The translations under genes and the position numbers were made by a program. Shown here one piece after another: positions 46,872-54,390 of a DNA stretch of 64,000 nucleotides. Every line of letters starts with the position of its first letter. Positions within the stretch are counted from its first letter, which is position 1. Source of the stretch: CAG-791 sp963593905. Lineage in GTDB: Bacteria > Bacillota > Clostridia > Lachnospirales > Lachnospiraceae. The stretch spans positions 1 to 64,000 of the forward strand of contig CAVBBL010000008.1 in the NCBI GenBank assembly GCA_963593905.1, read 5' to 3'. Under the pieces are notes generated by a model that did not search any database, was not told where the DNA came from, and worked only from the letters and a program-made list of their open reading frames with translations.

Positions 46872-46908
46872 AAAACACATTCCTGGCAGAGGGATGTGTT
46901 TTCTTTTT
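46872..46908 (+). terminator. Terminator between regulator and importer operons
   Basis: Arms AAAACACATTCC and GGGATGTGTTTT (one mismatch) with a short loop and a CTTTTT tail. It separates the two-component genes from the binding-protein gene, which starts 140 bp later. Confidence 0.8.
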
Positions 46909-47049
46909 GTAAAATAAAGTCATCATACAGGTCGGCGATGCCGCAGGATGGCTGCACATCTATGACCACGATACATGAGACGGGAGGCCGCAGTGGTCGT
47001 CCCATGATGATCACACGGCGAAATTTGTCTGTGAGGAGAAAGGGAAACT

Positions 47050-48570
47050 ATGAAAAAGAAATTCTGGAAAAAAGCAGCAGCGTTGGCTATGGCGGCTTCC
47101 TTTATGGTGACCGCAGCAGGCTGCGGCGGATCTTCGGATACCGCAGCAACCTCTTCCGGTGATTCCACCGCAAGTGCAAGCGGGGACATCCCTACCGTAT
47201 CCTTTGTATGCCCCACCTTTTACGATGTGAGCCAGGCACAGGCGGTAGAGGATGCGATCAATGCCGTCACAGCAGATAAATACGGCGTAAAGCTGAAATT
47301 CACCTACGTAGAGGGCGGCAACTGGACGCAGCAGTCCAACATGCTGCTGACCGGCGATGAGGCAGATATCATCATGGTCTTCGGCACACCTCTTCTGACC
47401 TATGCCAAGAACGGTCAGCTCGCAGATCTGACAGACTATTATGCGAATGCCAGCGAGGAGTTTAAGAGTGCTACAGCCGGTTTCATCGACGATGAAGTTT
47501 TAAAGTGCACATCCGTGGGCGGCAAGCTCTATGGCCTGCCGAACTTCCGTAATCAGGGTGATACGGTCGTATTGGAAATGACGCATGAGATAGCAGAGCA
47601 GTACGGACTGACCGGCGGACAGTCTCTGACACTGGATGAAGTAGATGAGCTGCTGGGCAAGATTCACGCAGATTACCCTGACAAGTATGCCATCGTTCCC
47701 CAAGGTCAGAACAATATGACCAACGGCGACTGGACTTGGGACGGCCTCGGCGATAAGTCCTTCGTAGGTGTGGTAAATATCTTTGAAGACGACACCACTG
47801 TCAAGAACCTCTTTGAGACCGACGAGTTCAAGGATTTCACCAAGCATTCCAGATACTGGTATGAGCAGGGCTACATGATGGCTGACTGCCTGAGCAACAC
47901 CGAAGGTGGTGAGGCCCTCATCGACAATGACCGTGCTGTGACCACCATCAATAACGGCAACTGGTATACCGATGAAAACTTCGTACAGGGCAAGTACACC
48001 AGAGTAGTGATTTGCCAGCCGAAGGCTATGACCACCACCATCAACGGTATGTGCTGGGCAATCAGTGCAAACTCCAAGAACAAAGACGCAGCATGGAAGA
48101 TGATGGAAGCTCTCTACATGGATGAAGATGTAATCAAGCTCCTGGTCAATGGTGTGGAAGGCTCCAACTATGTATTGACCGATGACGGCCTGGCAGCATT
48201 CCCGGAGGGAACCGATTACAACAACTGCGGTTATGCAGGTATGCAGCAGCTCTGGGCATATCCCAACAGCGGCCTGGCTTACATCCGTGAGGATCTGGGC
48301 GCAAGCTACAATGAGGATCTGAATAACTACAACAAGAACGTACACAGAGGCACCGGCTTTGGCTTCTGCTTCGATACCACCAATGTAACCGATGAGTACA
48401 GCGCATGCGTCAACGTCATGAGCAAGTACTATCAGGCACTGCTGATGGGCGCCGTCGATCCCGACGAGACAATCCCTCAGGCATTAGAGGAGTTTGAGGC
48501 AGCCGGAATCGATAAGGTCATCGCTGAGAAGCAGTCTCAGTTCGATGCATGGCTTGCAGAAAATAAGTAA
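47050..48570 (+). CDS. Sugar ABC transporter substrate-binding lipoprotein
   Basis: 506 residues. The signal sequence MKKKFWKKAAALAMAASFM ends in a lipobox TAAGCGG (acyl cysteine near 25), then a Ser/Thr-rich tether. The mature part has the family-1 binding-protein layout (NWTQQSNMLLTGDEADIIMVFG, GKLYGLPNFRNQGDT, AAWKMMEALYMDEDVIKLL) and belongs with YtcQ/LipO-type proteins that serve LplB/YtcP permeases. The substrate is not certain; oligosaccharides are usual. GGAGAAAGG is the ribosome site. Confidence 0.88.
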   Translation: MKKKFWKKAAALAMAASFMVTAAGCGGSSDTAATSSGDSTASASGDIPTVSFVCPTFYDVSQAQAVEDAINAVTADKYGVKLKFTYVEGGNWTQQSNMLLTGDEADIIMVFGTPLLTYAKNGQLADLTDYYANASEEFKSATAGFIDDEVLKCTSVGGKLYGLPNFRNQGDTVVLEMTHEIAEQYGLTGGQSLTLDEVDELLGKIHADYPDKYAIVPQGQNNMTNGDWTWDGLGDKSFVGVVNIFEDDTTVKNLFETDEFKDFTKHSRYWYEQGYMMADCLSNTEGGEALIDNDRAVTTINNGNWYTDENFVQGKYTRVVICQPKAMTTTINGMCWAISANSKNKDAAWKMMEALYMDEDVIKLLVNGVEGSNYVLTDDGLAAFPEGTDYNNCGYAGMQQLWAYPNSGLAYIREDLGASYNEDLNNYNKNVHRGTGFGFCFDTTNVTDEYSACVNVMSKYYQALLMGAVDPDETIPQALEEFEAAGIDKVIAEKQSQFDAWLAENK

Positions 48571-48586
48571 GAAGTAAAGACCTGAA

Positions 48587-48625
48587 CGGTCCGGTCGAGA
48601 CTTCGGCCGGACCGCTTCTTCTTTT
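48587..48625 (+). terminator. Hairpin between binding protein and permease genes
   Basis: CGGTCCGG pairs with CCGGACCG around a 12-base loop and is followed by CTTCTTCTTTT. In importer operons such a hairpin lowers permease transcripts relative to the abundant binding protein or protects its mRNA 3' end. Confidence 0.7.
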
Positions 48626-48645
48626 CCGGGAAAAGGAAAGGGCGG

Positions 48646-49578
48646 ATGCGTATGAATACGAAAACAAAAAAAACCATCAAGATCAGGAAGAGCTCTCTGG
48701 CACTGATTTCCATGACAATTCCGGGGCTGCTGTACCTGCTGATCAATAACTATCTGCCTATGGCAGGTCTGGTGATCGCCTTTAAGCGCTACGATTACAG
48801 CAAGGGAATCTGGGAAAGTCCCTGGGCAGGCTTTAGCAATTTTACCTATCTGTTTAAGACGCAGGATGCCTTAAACATTATCCGGAATACCATCTTATAC
48901 AATCTGGTATTCATCGCACTGGGAACAGTGGTAGCTGTGGTTATCGCCATTCTCCTGAATTTCCTGAAAGGCAAGCTGAATAAGAAAGTTTATCAGACCC
49001 TGATCCTGGTGCCTTATCTGGTATCCATGGTCATTGTGTCTTACATCGTTTATGGCTTCCTCTCCACAGAGTCCGGCTTTATAAATAAGGCCATCGAGGC
49101 ACTGGGAGGACATTCTCTGAACTGGTATACTACCTCCAAGTACTGGCCCTTTATCCTGACCTTTGTCAATCTGTGGAAGGGCTTTGGCTACACCAGTATC
49201 CTGTATTATGCGACAGTCATCGGCATTGACTCCTCCCTCTACGAGGCGGCAGCCATCGACGGCGCGACTACATGGAAGTCTATCGTTCACGTTACTCTGC
49301 CGGGCTTAAAGACAACCATCATCACTATGGTGCTGCTGCAGGTAGGCAGAATGTTCTTCTCTGATTTCGGTCTGTTCTATCAGGTACCTATGCACTCCGG
49401 CATCATTGCAGACGTGACAGATACCATCGATGTGTACGTGTATAAGGGACTGACACAGCTGAACGATATCGGCAGATCCTCTGCAGCCGGCTTCCTGCAG
49501 TCTGTACTTGGATTTGTGCTGATTCTGGTGGTCAACTTCATCGTTCGCAAGCTGGACGAAGACAGTGCCCTTTTCTAG
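48646..49578 (+). CDS. ABC sugar transporter permease, LplB-like
   Basis: 310 residues (ATG 48646; a second ATG at 48652 is also possible). Six membrane segments, with the start LISMTIPGLLYLLINNYLPMAGLVIAFKRYDY and the cytoplasmic EAA loop YEAAAIDGATTWKSIVHVTLPGL that docks the ATPase. No ATPase gene is present in this cluster, so a shared MsmX-type ATPase elsewhere probably powers it. Confidence 0.9.
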   Translation: MRMNTKTKKTIKIRKSSLALISMTIPGLLYLLINNYLPMAGLVIAFKRYDYSKGIWESPWAGFSNFTYLFKTQDALNIIRNTILYNLVFIALGTVVAVVIAILLNFLKGKLNKKVYQTLILVPYLVSMVIVSYIVYGFLSTESGFINKAIEALGGHSLNWYTTSKYWPFILTFVNLWKGFGYTSILYYATVIGIDSSLYEAAAIDGATTWKSIVHVTLPGLKTTIITMVLLQVGRMFFSDFGLFYQVPMHSGIIADVTDTIDVYVYKGLTQLNDIGRSSAAGFLQSVLGFVLILVVNFIVRKLDEDSALF

Positions 49579-49586
49579 GAAAATCA

Positions 49587-49658
49587 AGGATCGTATCGGA
49601 GAATTCGCCTGCGCGAAATTCTCCTCACGGGCCGCAGAAAGCTGCGGCAGGAGAGGTA
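49587..49658 (+). repeat. Palindromic element, copy 1
   Basis: 72 bp made of hairpin GGAGAATTCGCCTGCGCGAA plus AATTCTCC, then GCCGCAGAAAGCTGCGGC and GGAGAGGTA. It repeats at 49725 and, diverged, at 53698. Between the first two copies are two more perfect hairpins (about 49662-49695 and 49696-49725), so six hairpins separate the two permease genes. Confidence 0.8.
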
Positions 49659-49724
49659 GAGTTTTCATAAAATGCCCGATGGCATTTATGAAAACTGCAA
49701 AGATGACGTGAACGTCATCCTTGC

Positions 49725-49797
49725 AGGATCGTATCGGAGAATTCGCCTGCGCGAAATTCTCCTCACGGGCCGCAGACGAGCTGCGGCAGGAGAGGTA
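49725..49797 (+). repeat. Palindromic element, copy 2, carries ribosome site
   Basis: Nearly identical to copy 1 (one extra base in the second loop and a base change). Its last bases GGAGAGGTA are the Shine-Dalgarno sequence of the permease gene starting at 49802. Confidence 0.8.
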
Positions 49798-49801
49798 AAC
49801 T

Positions 49802-50692
49802 ATGAACATGGTTTCCAAAAATAAAACCGGTCAGGTTATACTGAATATTATTTTTATACTGCTGAGTGTCATTGCAGTGGCGCCGTTTGTGCTGCTGATT
49901 TCCTCTTCCCTGACAGAGGAGCAGACACTGATCGCCAATGGTTACAGCTTCTGGCCGAGCAAATTCAGCCTGTACTCCTATGAGTATCTGTTCAGAAGCA
50001 GCGGCAAGATCATCCGCGGCCTTGGCATTTCCGTGGTGGTGACGGTGGTAGGTACCTTTGTGGCGGTTATGATGACCCTGCTTTTTGCCTATCCCCTTTC
50101 GAGAAAAGAAGTGCCCGGCAGAGGATTTCTTTCCTTCATCATCTTCTTTACGATGCTTTTCAACGGCGGCCTGGTACCTACATACATGATGTACACCCAG
50201 ACCTTCCATATCAAGAATACGATCTGGGCGCTGATCGTTCCATCCCTTTTGATGAACGCTTTCTATGTCATCATGATGCGCTCCTTCTTTACCAGTAATA
50301 TTCCGGATTCCCTGGTAGAGGCGGCCAGAATAGACGGGGCCGGCGAGTACCGCACCTTATTTCAGATTGTTCTGCCCCTTTCCAAACCCATGATCGCCAC
50401 CATTACCCTGATGATCGGCCTTGGCTACTGGAATGACTGGACCAATAGCCTTTACTATGTCACCGACGAGAAATATTACAGCCTGCAGGCAATCCTGAAC
50501 AATATCATCAACAGCATCACCTTCCTGCAGAATTCTTCCGTCAGCAGCGCCTCCTCCATCATCGCCAGCATGCCCAGCACCGGCATCCGTATGGCCATCG
50601 CAGTAGTAGGCGTCCTGCCCATCCTGGTGATTTATCCCTTCTTCCAGCAGTACTTTGTAAAAGGTATTGTGGTAGGCGGCGTAAAGGGCTGA
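49802..50692 (+). CDS. ABC sugar transporter permease, YtcP/CUT1-like
   Basis: 296 residues, six membrane segments. The EAA loop is VEAARIDGAGEYRTLFQIVLPLSKP and the C-terminus ends FFQQYFVKGIVVGGVKG, both typical of the second permease in this importer type. It pairs with the permease upstream; the 223-bp gap is filled by palindromic elements, unusual for genes that must be made in equal amounts. Confidence 0.9.
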   Translation: MNMVSKNKTGQVILNIIFILLSVIAVAPFVLLISSSLTEEQTLIANGYSFWPSKFSLYSYEYLFRSSGKIIRGLGISVVVTVVGTFVAVMMTLLFAYPLSRKEVPGRGFLSFIIFFTMLFNGGLVPTYMMYTQTFHIKNTIWALIVPSLLMNAFYVIMMRSFFTSNIPDSLVEAARIDGAGEYRTLFQIVLPLSKPMIATITLMIGLGYWNDWTNSLYYVTDEKYYSLQAILNNIINSITFLQNSSVSSASSIIASMPSTGIRMAIAVVGVLPILVIYPFFQQYFVKGIVVGGVKG

Positions 50693-50730
50693 TCCTCCCC
50701 AAATACGGAAATAACGAAAACTACAGAGAA

Positions 50731-50772
50731 AAGACGGCATAGTCGTTATTAACGACTATGCCGTCTTTCTTT
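50731..50772 (+). terminator. Terminator of sugar importer operon
   Basis: Perfect 17-bp stem from AAGACGGCATAGTCGTT to its complement around ATT, then TCTTTT. Confidence 0.92.
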
Positions 50773-50859
50773 TGTGAACATTCTTGTTTATAATGAAAAC
50801 GAGGCATAGAGCCTTTTGCGGATTACACTTAACACATCGACAAAGGGAGGGATGCCTGG

Positions 50860-51807
50860 ATGGACACAGAAATAGCAAACGCTGTAAAAGCTGCGGGAGA
50901 CAAGGCACAGTATGATACCTGCGCCAAGAGGTTATTGGCACAAAAGTCGATATTGGCACAGATTCTGGTAAAAACTGTGGAAGAGTTTAGAGGAATGAGG
51001 CCGGAGGATGTGGTGCCCTATATTGAAGGGGAACCAAGGGTAGGTGTTGTTCCGATAGACCCCGGCATGACCAATAAAGACAAGCTAGCCGAGAACGGAC
51101 AGAGAATTGCAGGTATCAATTCAGAAGATGCAGAGATCAACGAAGGTCTGGTAAGGTTTGACATTATCTTTTATGTACGCATGAAAAATGGCCTTTCTCA
51201 GATTATTGTTAACATTGAATGTCAGAAAGACGAACCTTCTGCTTATAAAATACTGAACCGGGCAATTTTCTATGCGAGCAGGCTGATTTCTTCCCAAAAG
51301 GAGAGAGACTTCGTAAATACAAATTATGACGACATCAAACAGGTGTTCAGCATCTGGATTTGTATGAATATGGATCAAAATAGTCTGAGTCATATTCATC
51401 TCATAAAGGAAGAGATGTTGGAACCATGTGAATGGAAAGGCAGCTTAGAACTGTTAAATATCGTGATGGTTGGAATTACCAACGCAATTCCGGAACACAA
51501 TGAAGAATATGAGATGCACCGATTAATTGGTACACTGCTTTCCAGTGAATTAAAGGAACAGCAAAAATTGGATATCATTGAAAATGAATACAAAATTCCG
51601 GTTAACAGTGGGTTCAGAGAGGAGATAAAAAGTATGTGCAATCTGGGCGAAGGGATTGAAGAGAGAGCAGCAGAAAAGACAATAGAAGGCGTTGTTGTAA
51701 ATATGTATGAAAACAAATTTTCCTTGGAGCAGATAGCTATAGCGACAAGAAAAGATGTTAATGAGATTGAGAAAATTGTAAGAGAAAGCAAATTGATTCT
51801 GGCATAA
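50860..51807 (+). CDS. PD-(D/E)XK nuclease family protein (Rpn/transposase-like)
   Basis: 315 residues with ribosome site GGGAGG. The central part has VRFDIIFYVRMKN and QIIVNIECQKDEPSAY, which fits the D-x-ExQ variant of the PD-(D/E)XK nuclease fold found in Rpn-like and so-called transposase-family proteins of Lachnospiraceae. YEMHRLIGTLLSS and a helical C-terminus (FSLEQIAIATRKDVNEIEKIV) follow. Relatives are often multi-copy in these genomes. No terminal inverted repeats are visible around it, so there is no evidence that this copy moves. Confidence 0.65.
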   Translation: MDTEIANAVKAAGDKAQYDTCAKRLLAQKSILAQILVKTVEEFRGMRPEDVVPYIEGEPRVGVVPIDPGMTNKDKLAENGQRIAGINSEDAEINEGLVRFDIIFYVRMKNGLSQIIVNIECQKDEPSAYKILNRAIFYASRLISSQKERDFVNTNYDDIKQVFSIWICMNMDQNSLSHIHLIKEEMLEPCEWKGSLELLNIVMVGITNAIPEHNEEYEMHRLIGTLLSSELKEQQKLDIIENEYKIPVNSGFREEIKSMCNLGEGIEERAAEKTIEGVVVNMYENKFSLEQIAIATRKDVNEIEKIVRESKLILA

Positions 51808-51888
51808 AAGTCAGAAAGCCAGTGCAGATACCAAAACATTCAGGTGAGAGGTGTAGATTTATTGGCTTTATCTTGCCTGTACCACCAG

Positions 51889-51934
51889 AAGCAGCCACGC
51901 GGCAGTAGTTTTGTCGTTGTATGGCTGCTTTTTT
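51889..51934 (+). terminator. Terminator after nuclease-family gene
   Basis: AAGCAGCCA (51889-51897) pairs with TGGCTGCTT (51922-51930), followed by T4. The long inner loop has weak secondary pairing. It also lies between convergent genes. Confidence 0.65.
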
Positions 51935-51948
51935 GTGATAGGTGCTTT

Positions 51949-52626
51949 TTATACCTGCCTGTCGACAAACATCAGCAGGAAGGCGGCAATCATCAGGATG
52001 CAGCTGATCAGAATCGCCTTCTCTGCCATGCCGCTGATGGCGATGGAGCCGATGATGGCACCAATCATAAAGCACAGAATGATGCCGTAAAAGAGCAGGC
52101 TTCGCAGCAGTGCCTGCCTGTTTTTGGAAAAGAGGTAGTCGCACAGGGACTGGGTGGCAGTGCGGAAGTTGCCGATGCACATAGTGGTAGCAGCACCGCA
52201 GCCATGGATTTTGCGAAAACTCTCTACCTGTGCTCCACAGGCCAGAGAAACCAAACAGTTGGCAGGCAGGTTACTGGATTGGGGCAGAAAGCTCACAGCC
52301 AGGAAGATCAGTGCTTCAAAAAGCACCGTGATCTGGCGCCAGTGAAGGAGAGAGCGCTGCTGCAGAAAATGTCGGTTGATATCGGAACAGGCAATGCCTA
52401 TGCCAAAAGAGAGAATGGGGAAGAGATATTGCAGTGCTTTGGCAAAGTCTCCCTGAGAGAGATAGACCCCCAGCAAAAGAATATTGCCGGTCTGGGCATT
52501 GGCAAAGACATGTCCTCGACACAGATAGGAATAAGCATCCATAAAGCCACCGGACATGGTCAGCAGGATACATAGCTCCAGAGATTCGGACATTTGGTGA
52601 CTGGGATGCAGGGATATTTTTTTCAT
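51949..52626 (-). CDS. YoaK/DUF1275 family membrane protein
   Basis: 225 residues with about six membrane segments. The family start MSGGFMDAYSYLCRGHVFANAQTGN is clear, as is CGAQVESFRKIHGCGAATTMCIGNFRTATQ. DUF1275 proteins are widespread inner-membrane proteins of unknown transport function. GGAGG lies upstream of the ATG on the minus strand. It faces the nuclease-family gene convergently and has no operon partner. Confidence 0.85.
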   Translation of the reverse strand: MKKISLHPSHQMSESLELCILLTMSGGFMDAYSYLCRGHVFANAQTGNILLLGVYLSQGDFAKALQYLFPILSFGIGIACSDINRHFLQQRSLLHWRQITVLFEALIFLAVSFLPQSSNLPANCLVSLACGAQVESFRKIHGCGAATTMCIGNFRTATQSLCDYLFSKNRQALLRSLLFYGIILCFMIGAIIGSIAISGMAEKAILISCILMIAAFLLMFVDRQV

Positions 52627-52753
52627 AGTAGGAGGACCTCCTTTTATGTAGATTTGCGAACAAGTATTGCAAGTGTAGTTTTCAGTAATACATCAAATAC
52701 TCGGAAAATAGAATAGCGCAGTTTTTCTAAGAATCAAGCCCCAAAAGGACGTG

Positions 52754-52877
52754 AGAAGAAAAGAGACTGCGTAAAATGTAATACGCGGGGCGTTACAAAA
52801 AGGAGGACATGCAAAGTGTACTGCAACGGGTGCAGTAGAAAAGAAGTTGTGCAAAACGTAATGCGCCGGGGCGCGGC
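52754..52877. repeat. Three degenerate 40-nt tandem repeats
   Basis: Units start near 52754, 52797 and 52835. Each has a purine-rich run, then TGCRAAAYGTAATGC-like and CGGGGYGC-like stretches (R purine, Y pyrimidine). They lie directly before the structured region at 52885. An antisense frame crosses them but lacks a ribosome site and any recognised family. Confidence 0.55.
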
Positions 52878-52884
52878 AGAATGG

Positions 52885-53085
52885 CTCGCATCCTTGCACT
52901 GCGCGCCAGTTTTGCTTAGGTTTGCATCGAAGCTGCAGGATGGCATCGGACGCGCTTTCAGAGCGCGCCCGATAGGCCCGCCTGTCTGAGCAGACCCGCA
53001 TCAGGCGGGGATGCGAGTTAAGGGCCGGCCATCCGAAAGCGAGAGGCAAATCTTAGCAAAACGGCGCAAATTGCATGGTGCGAGA
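52885..53085. ncRNA. Candidate multibranched structured RNA
   Basis: Arms at 52885-52925 and 53047-53085 are about 80% complementary (shared core GTTTTGCT and TTTGC). Inside, GGATGGC (52938) pairs with GCCATCC (53028), enclosing two more stems: 52945-52973 (ATCGG, CGCGCT / AGCGCG, CCGAT) and 52977-53009 (CCCGCCTG / CAGGCGGG). Four nested stems in 200 nt is more than chance folding suggests, and the block is G+C-rich against its surroundings. Strand and function are unknown; it could also be a miniature mobile element. No known riboswitch motif was recognised. Confidence 0.45.
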
Positions 53086-53224
53086 CATCTGCTGCGTCCC
53101 GGTGCATGGCCGGGCGGCACTAAATTCATCATGACCTATCGTAATTTATCGTCCATTGTCGCCCGTCTGTCACATGCCCACAGAAAAAAGAATCCAAAAA
53201 GACACAAAAATCACGCAGGAGAGG

Positions 53225-53280
53225 TTGACAAACTGCTTATATATGAGTATGATGCACTTGGCTGGTTAGGTCTTGCTAAC
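53225..53280 (+). promoter_or_regulatory. Promoter plus GTTAG palindrome, site 2
   Basis: TTGACA (53225-53230) and TATGAT (53248-53253) are 17 bp apart. GTTAGGTCTTGCTAAC at 53265-53280 begins 11 bp after the -10 box, over the expected transcription start, so a bound repressor would block initiation. Confidence 0.75.
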
Positions 53281-53298
53281 CACAGAAAGGACCAAAAC

Positions 53299-53562
53299 AT
53301 GTTGAAATATACATTAAAGATAGACGGCATGATGTGCGGCATGTGTGAGGCACATATCAATGACGTGATTCGCCGGGAGGTCAGAGAGGCTAAGAAGGTT
53401 TCCTCCTCCGCAGGAAAGGGCATCTCCACATTCGTAACCGAGCAGCCTGTAGAGGAAGAGAGCCTTCGAAAGGCCATTGCCGCCACCGGTTATACTATGA
53501 CAGAGATCAGCAGGGAACCCTATGAAGCACCTAAGGGACTCTTCGGATTTCTGAAAAAGTAG
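53299..53562 (+). CDS. Small heavy-metal-associated (HMA-like) domain protein
   Basis: 87 residues from ATG 53299 after AGAAAGGA. The start LKYTLKIDGMMCGMCEAHINDVIRR has a metal-binding CGMC within an HMA-like beta-alpha-beta pattern, here with two residues between the cysteines as usual; KAIAATGYTMTEI is the second half. It likely binds or carries a soft metal ion in the cytosol. The repressor-type site over its promoter and the P1B ATPase 6 kb on suggest a shared metal pathway. A longer upstream frame is not supported because it crosses this promoter. Confidence 0.8.
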   Translation: MLKYTLKIDGMMCGMCEAHINDVIRREVREAKKVSSSAGKGISTFVTEQPVEEESLRKAIAATGYTMTEISREPYEAPKGLFGFLKK

Positions 53563-53603
53563 GCAGGATAGGTAGAAATAGATAGAACACAAACAAAGCA
53601 GGG

Positions 53604-53691
53604 TTGACAGAAAAAAACAAAATTGGTATGATATCCGGACGGTTAGCAAATGCTAACCATATTTTTCATACCAGAGTTAGCCAAAACTAAG
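53604..53691 (+). promoter_or_regulatory. feo promoter with two GTTAG palindromes, sites 3 and 4
   Basis: TTGACA (53604-53609), 17-bp spacer, TATGAT (53627-53632). GTTAGCAAATGCTAAC (53642-53657, flanked by G and C that lengthen the palindrome to 18 bp) starts 9 bp after the -10 box. A second copy GTTAGCCAAAACTAAG lies at 53676-53691. Two sites before feoA imply tight repression when metal is plentiful. Confidence 0.8.
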
Positions 53692-53697
53692 CTAAAC

Positions 53698-53760
53698 GGG
53701 AGAATTCGCCTGCGCGAAATTTTCCTCGCAGGCCGCAGCAAACTGTGGCAGAAAGAAGGA
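53698..53760 (+). repeat. Palindromic element, copy 3, before feoA
   Basis: Diverged copy of the 49587 element: GGAGAATTCGCCTGCGCGAA is kept, the second stem is GCCGCAGCAAACTGTGGC and the end AGAAAGAAGGA supplies the ribosome site of the feoA gene at 53764. Confidence 0.75.
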
Positions 53761-53763
53761 AAC

Positions 53764-53976
53764 ATGATGCCTTTATCAATGGCGCCTATAGGCGAGCCGG
53801 TGACGATCAAAAAGATCACCGGAAAGGACGAGATCCGGCTGCATTTGGCGGAGCTCGGATTTGTAGTGGACAGCGATGTCACTGTCGTCAGTGAGAATGG
53901 CGGCAGCCTGATCATTCAGGTCAAAGAGAGCCGCATCGCATTGGGCGTTTCAATGGCAAATCGCATTATGATTTAA
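53764..53976 (+). CDS. feoA: FeoA family protein, first copy
   Basis: 70 residues from ATG 53764 (the next codon is also ATG). An SH3-like FeoA domain: MAPIGEPVTIKKITGKDEIRLHLAELGFVVDSDVTVVSENGGSLIIQVKESRIALG. FeoA proteins bind or stimulate FeoB, the ferrous iron channel. It is first in the feo operon, behind two palindromic sites and a palindromic repeat. Confidence 0.9.
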   Translation: MMPLSMAPIGEPVTIKKITGKDEIRLHLAELGFVVDSDVTVVSENGGSLIIQVKESRIALGVSMANRIMI

Positions 53977-54004
53977 TAATCCGCAAAAGAGGAGGAGAGA
54001 AGAG

Positions 54005-54223
54005 ATGACACTGAAGGATGCCAAGGTTGGCGACACCGTTACCGTTACCAAGCTTAACGGAGAAGGACCTGTTAAGCGCAGGATTATGGACATGGGCATT
54101 ACCAAGGGCGTAGAGATCTATGTCCGGAAGGTAGCACCTCTGGGTGATCCCATGGAACTGAGTGTGCGTGGCTACGAGCTCAGCGTGCGCAAGGCTGAGG
54201 CTGAGATGATTGAAGTAAAGTAA
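54005..54223 (+). CDS. feoA: FeoA family protein, second copy
   Basis: 72 residues, ribosome site GAGGAGAGA. The pattern VGDTVTVTKLNGEGPVKRRIMDMGITKGVEIYVRKVAPLGDPMEL is the classical FeoA signature and is closer to the norm than the first copy. Tandem FeoA genes before FeoB are common in Clostridia. Confidence 0.93.
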   Translation: MTLKDAKVGDTVTVTKLNGEGPVKRRIMDMGITKGVEIYVRKVAPLGDPMELSVRGYELSVRKAEAEMIEVK

Positions 54224-54390
54224 GCTGACAAGAAAAATGGTAGAAAATCCATAAGAAAATCAGTAAGAAAACAGCAAGGTAAGCGCATTGATAAACGAAA
54301 GTCAGCAAAGCAACACACCAATAAAAGCAATAAAAGCATCAAAAGCAAGAAAACCTTATGAGGGTTTGAAAAGAAAGGAGCATTCCAATC

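Noticed and set aside
50860..51807. Intact transposon around the PD-(D/E)XK gene
   Set aside because: No terminal inverted repeats or target-site duplications were seen on either side.
52693..53049. 118-codon antisense frame over the structured region
   Set aside because: No ribosome site and no recognisable domain; the frame follows from the repeats and G+C-rich stems.
53011..53298. Longer N-terminus for the heavy-metal-domain protein
   Set aside because: The extension would cross the TTGACA/TATGAT promoter and the palindromic operator; the HMA-like fold starts at 53299.
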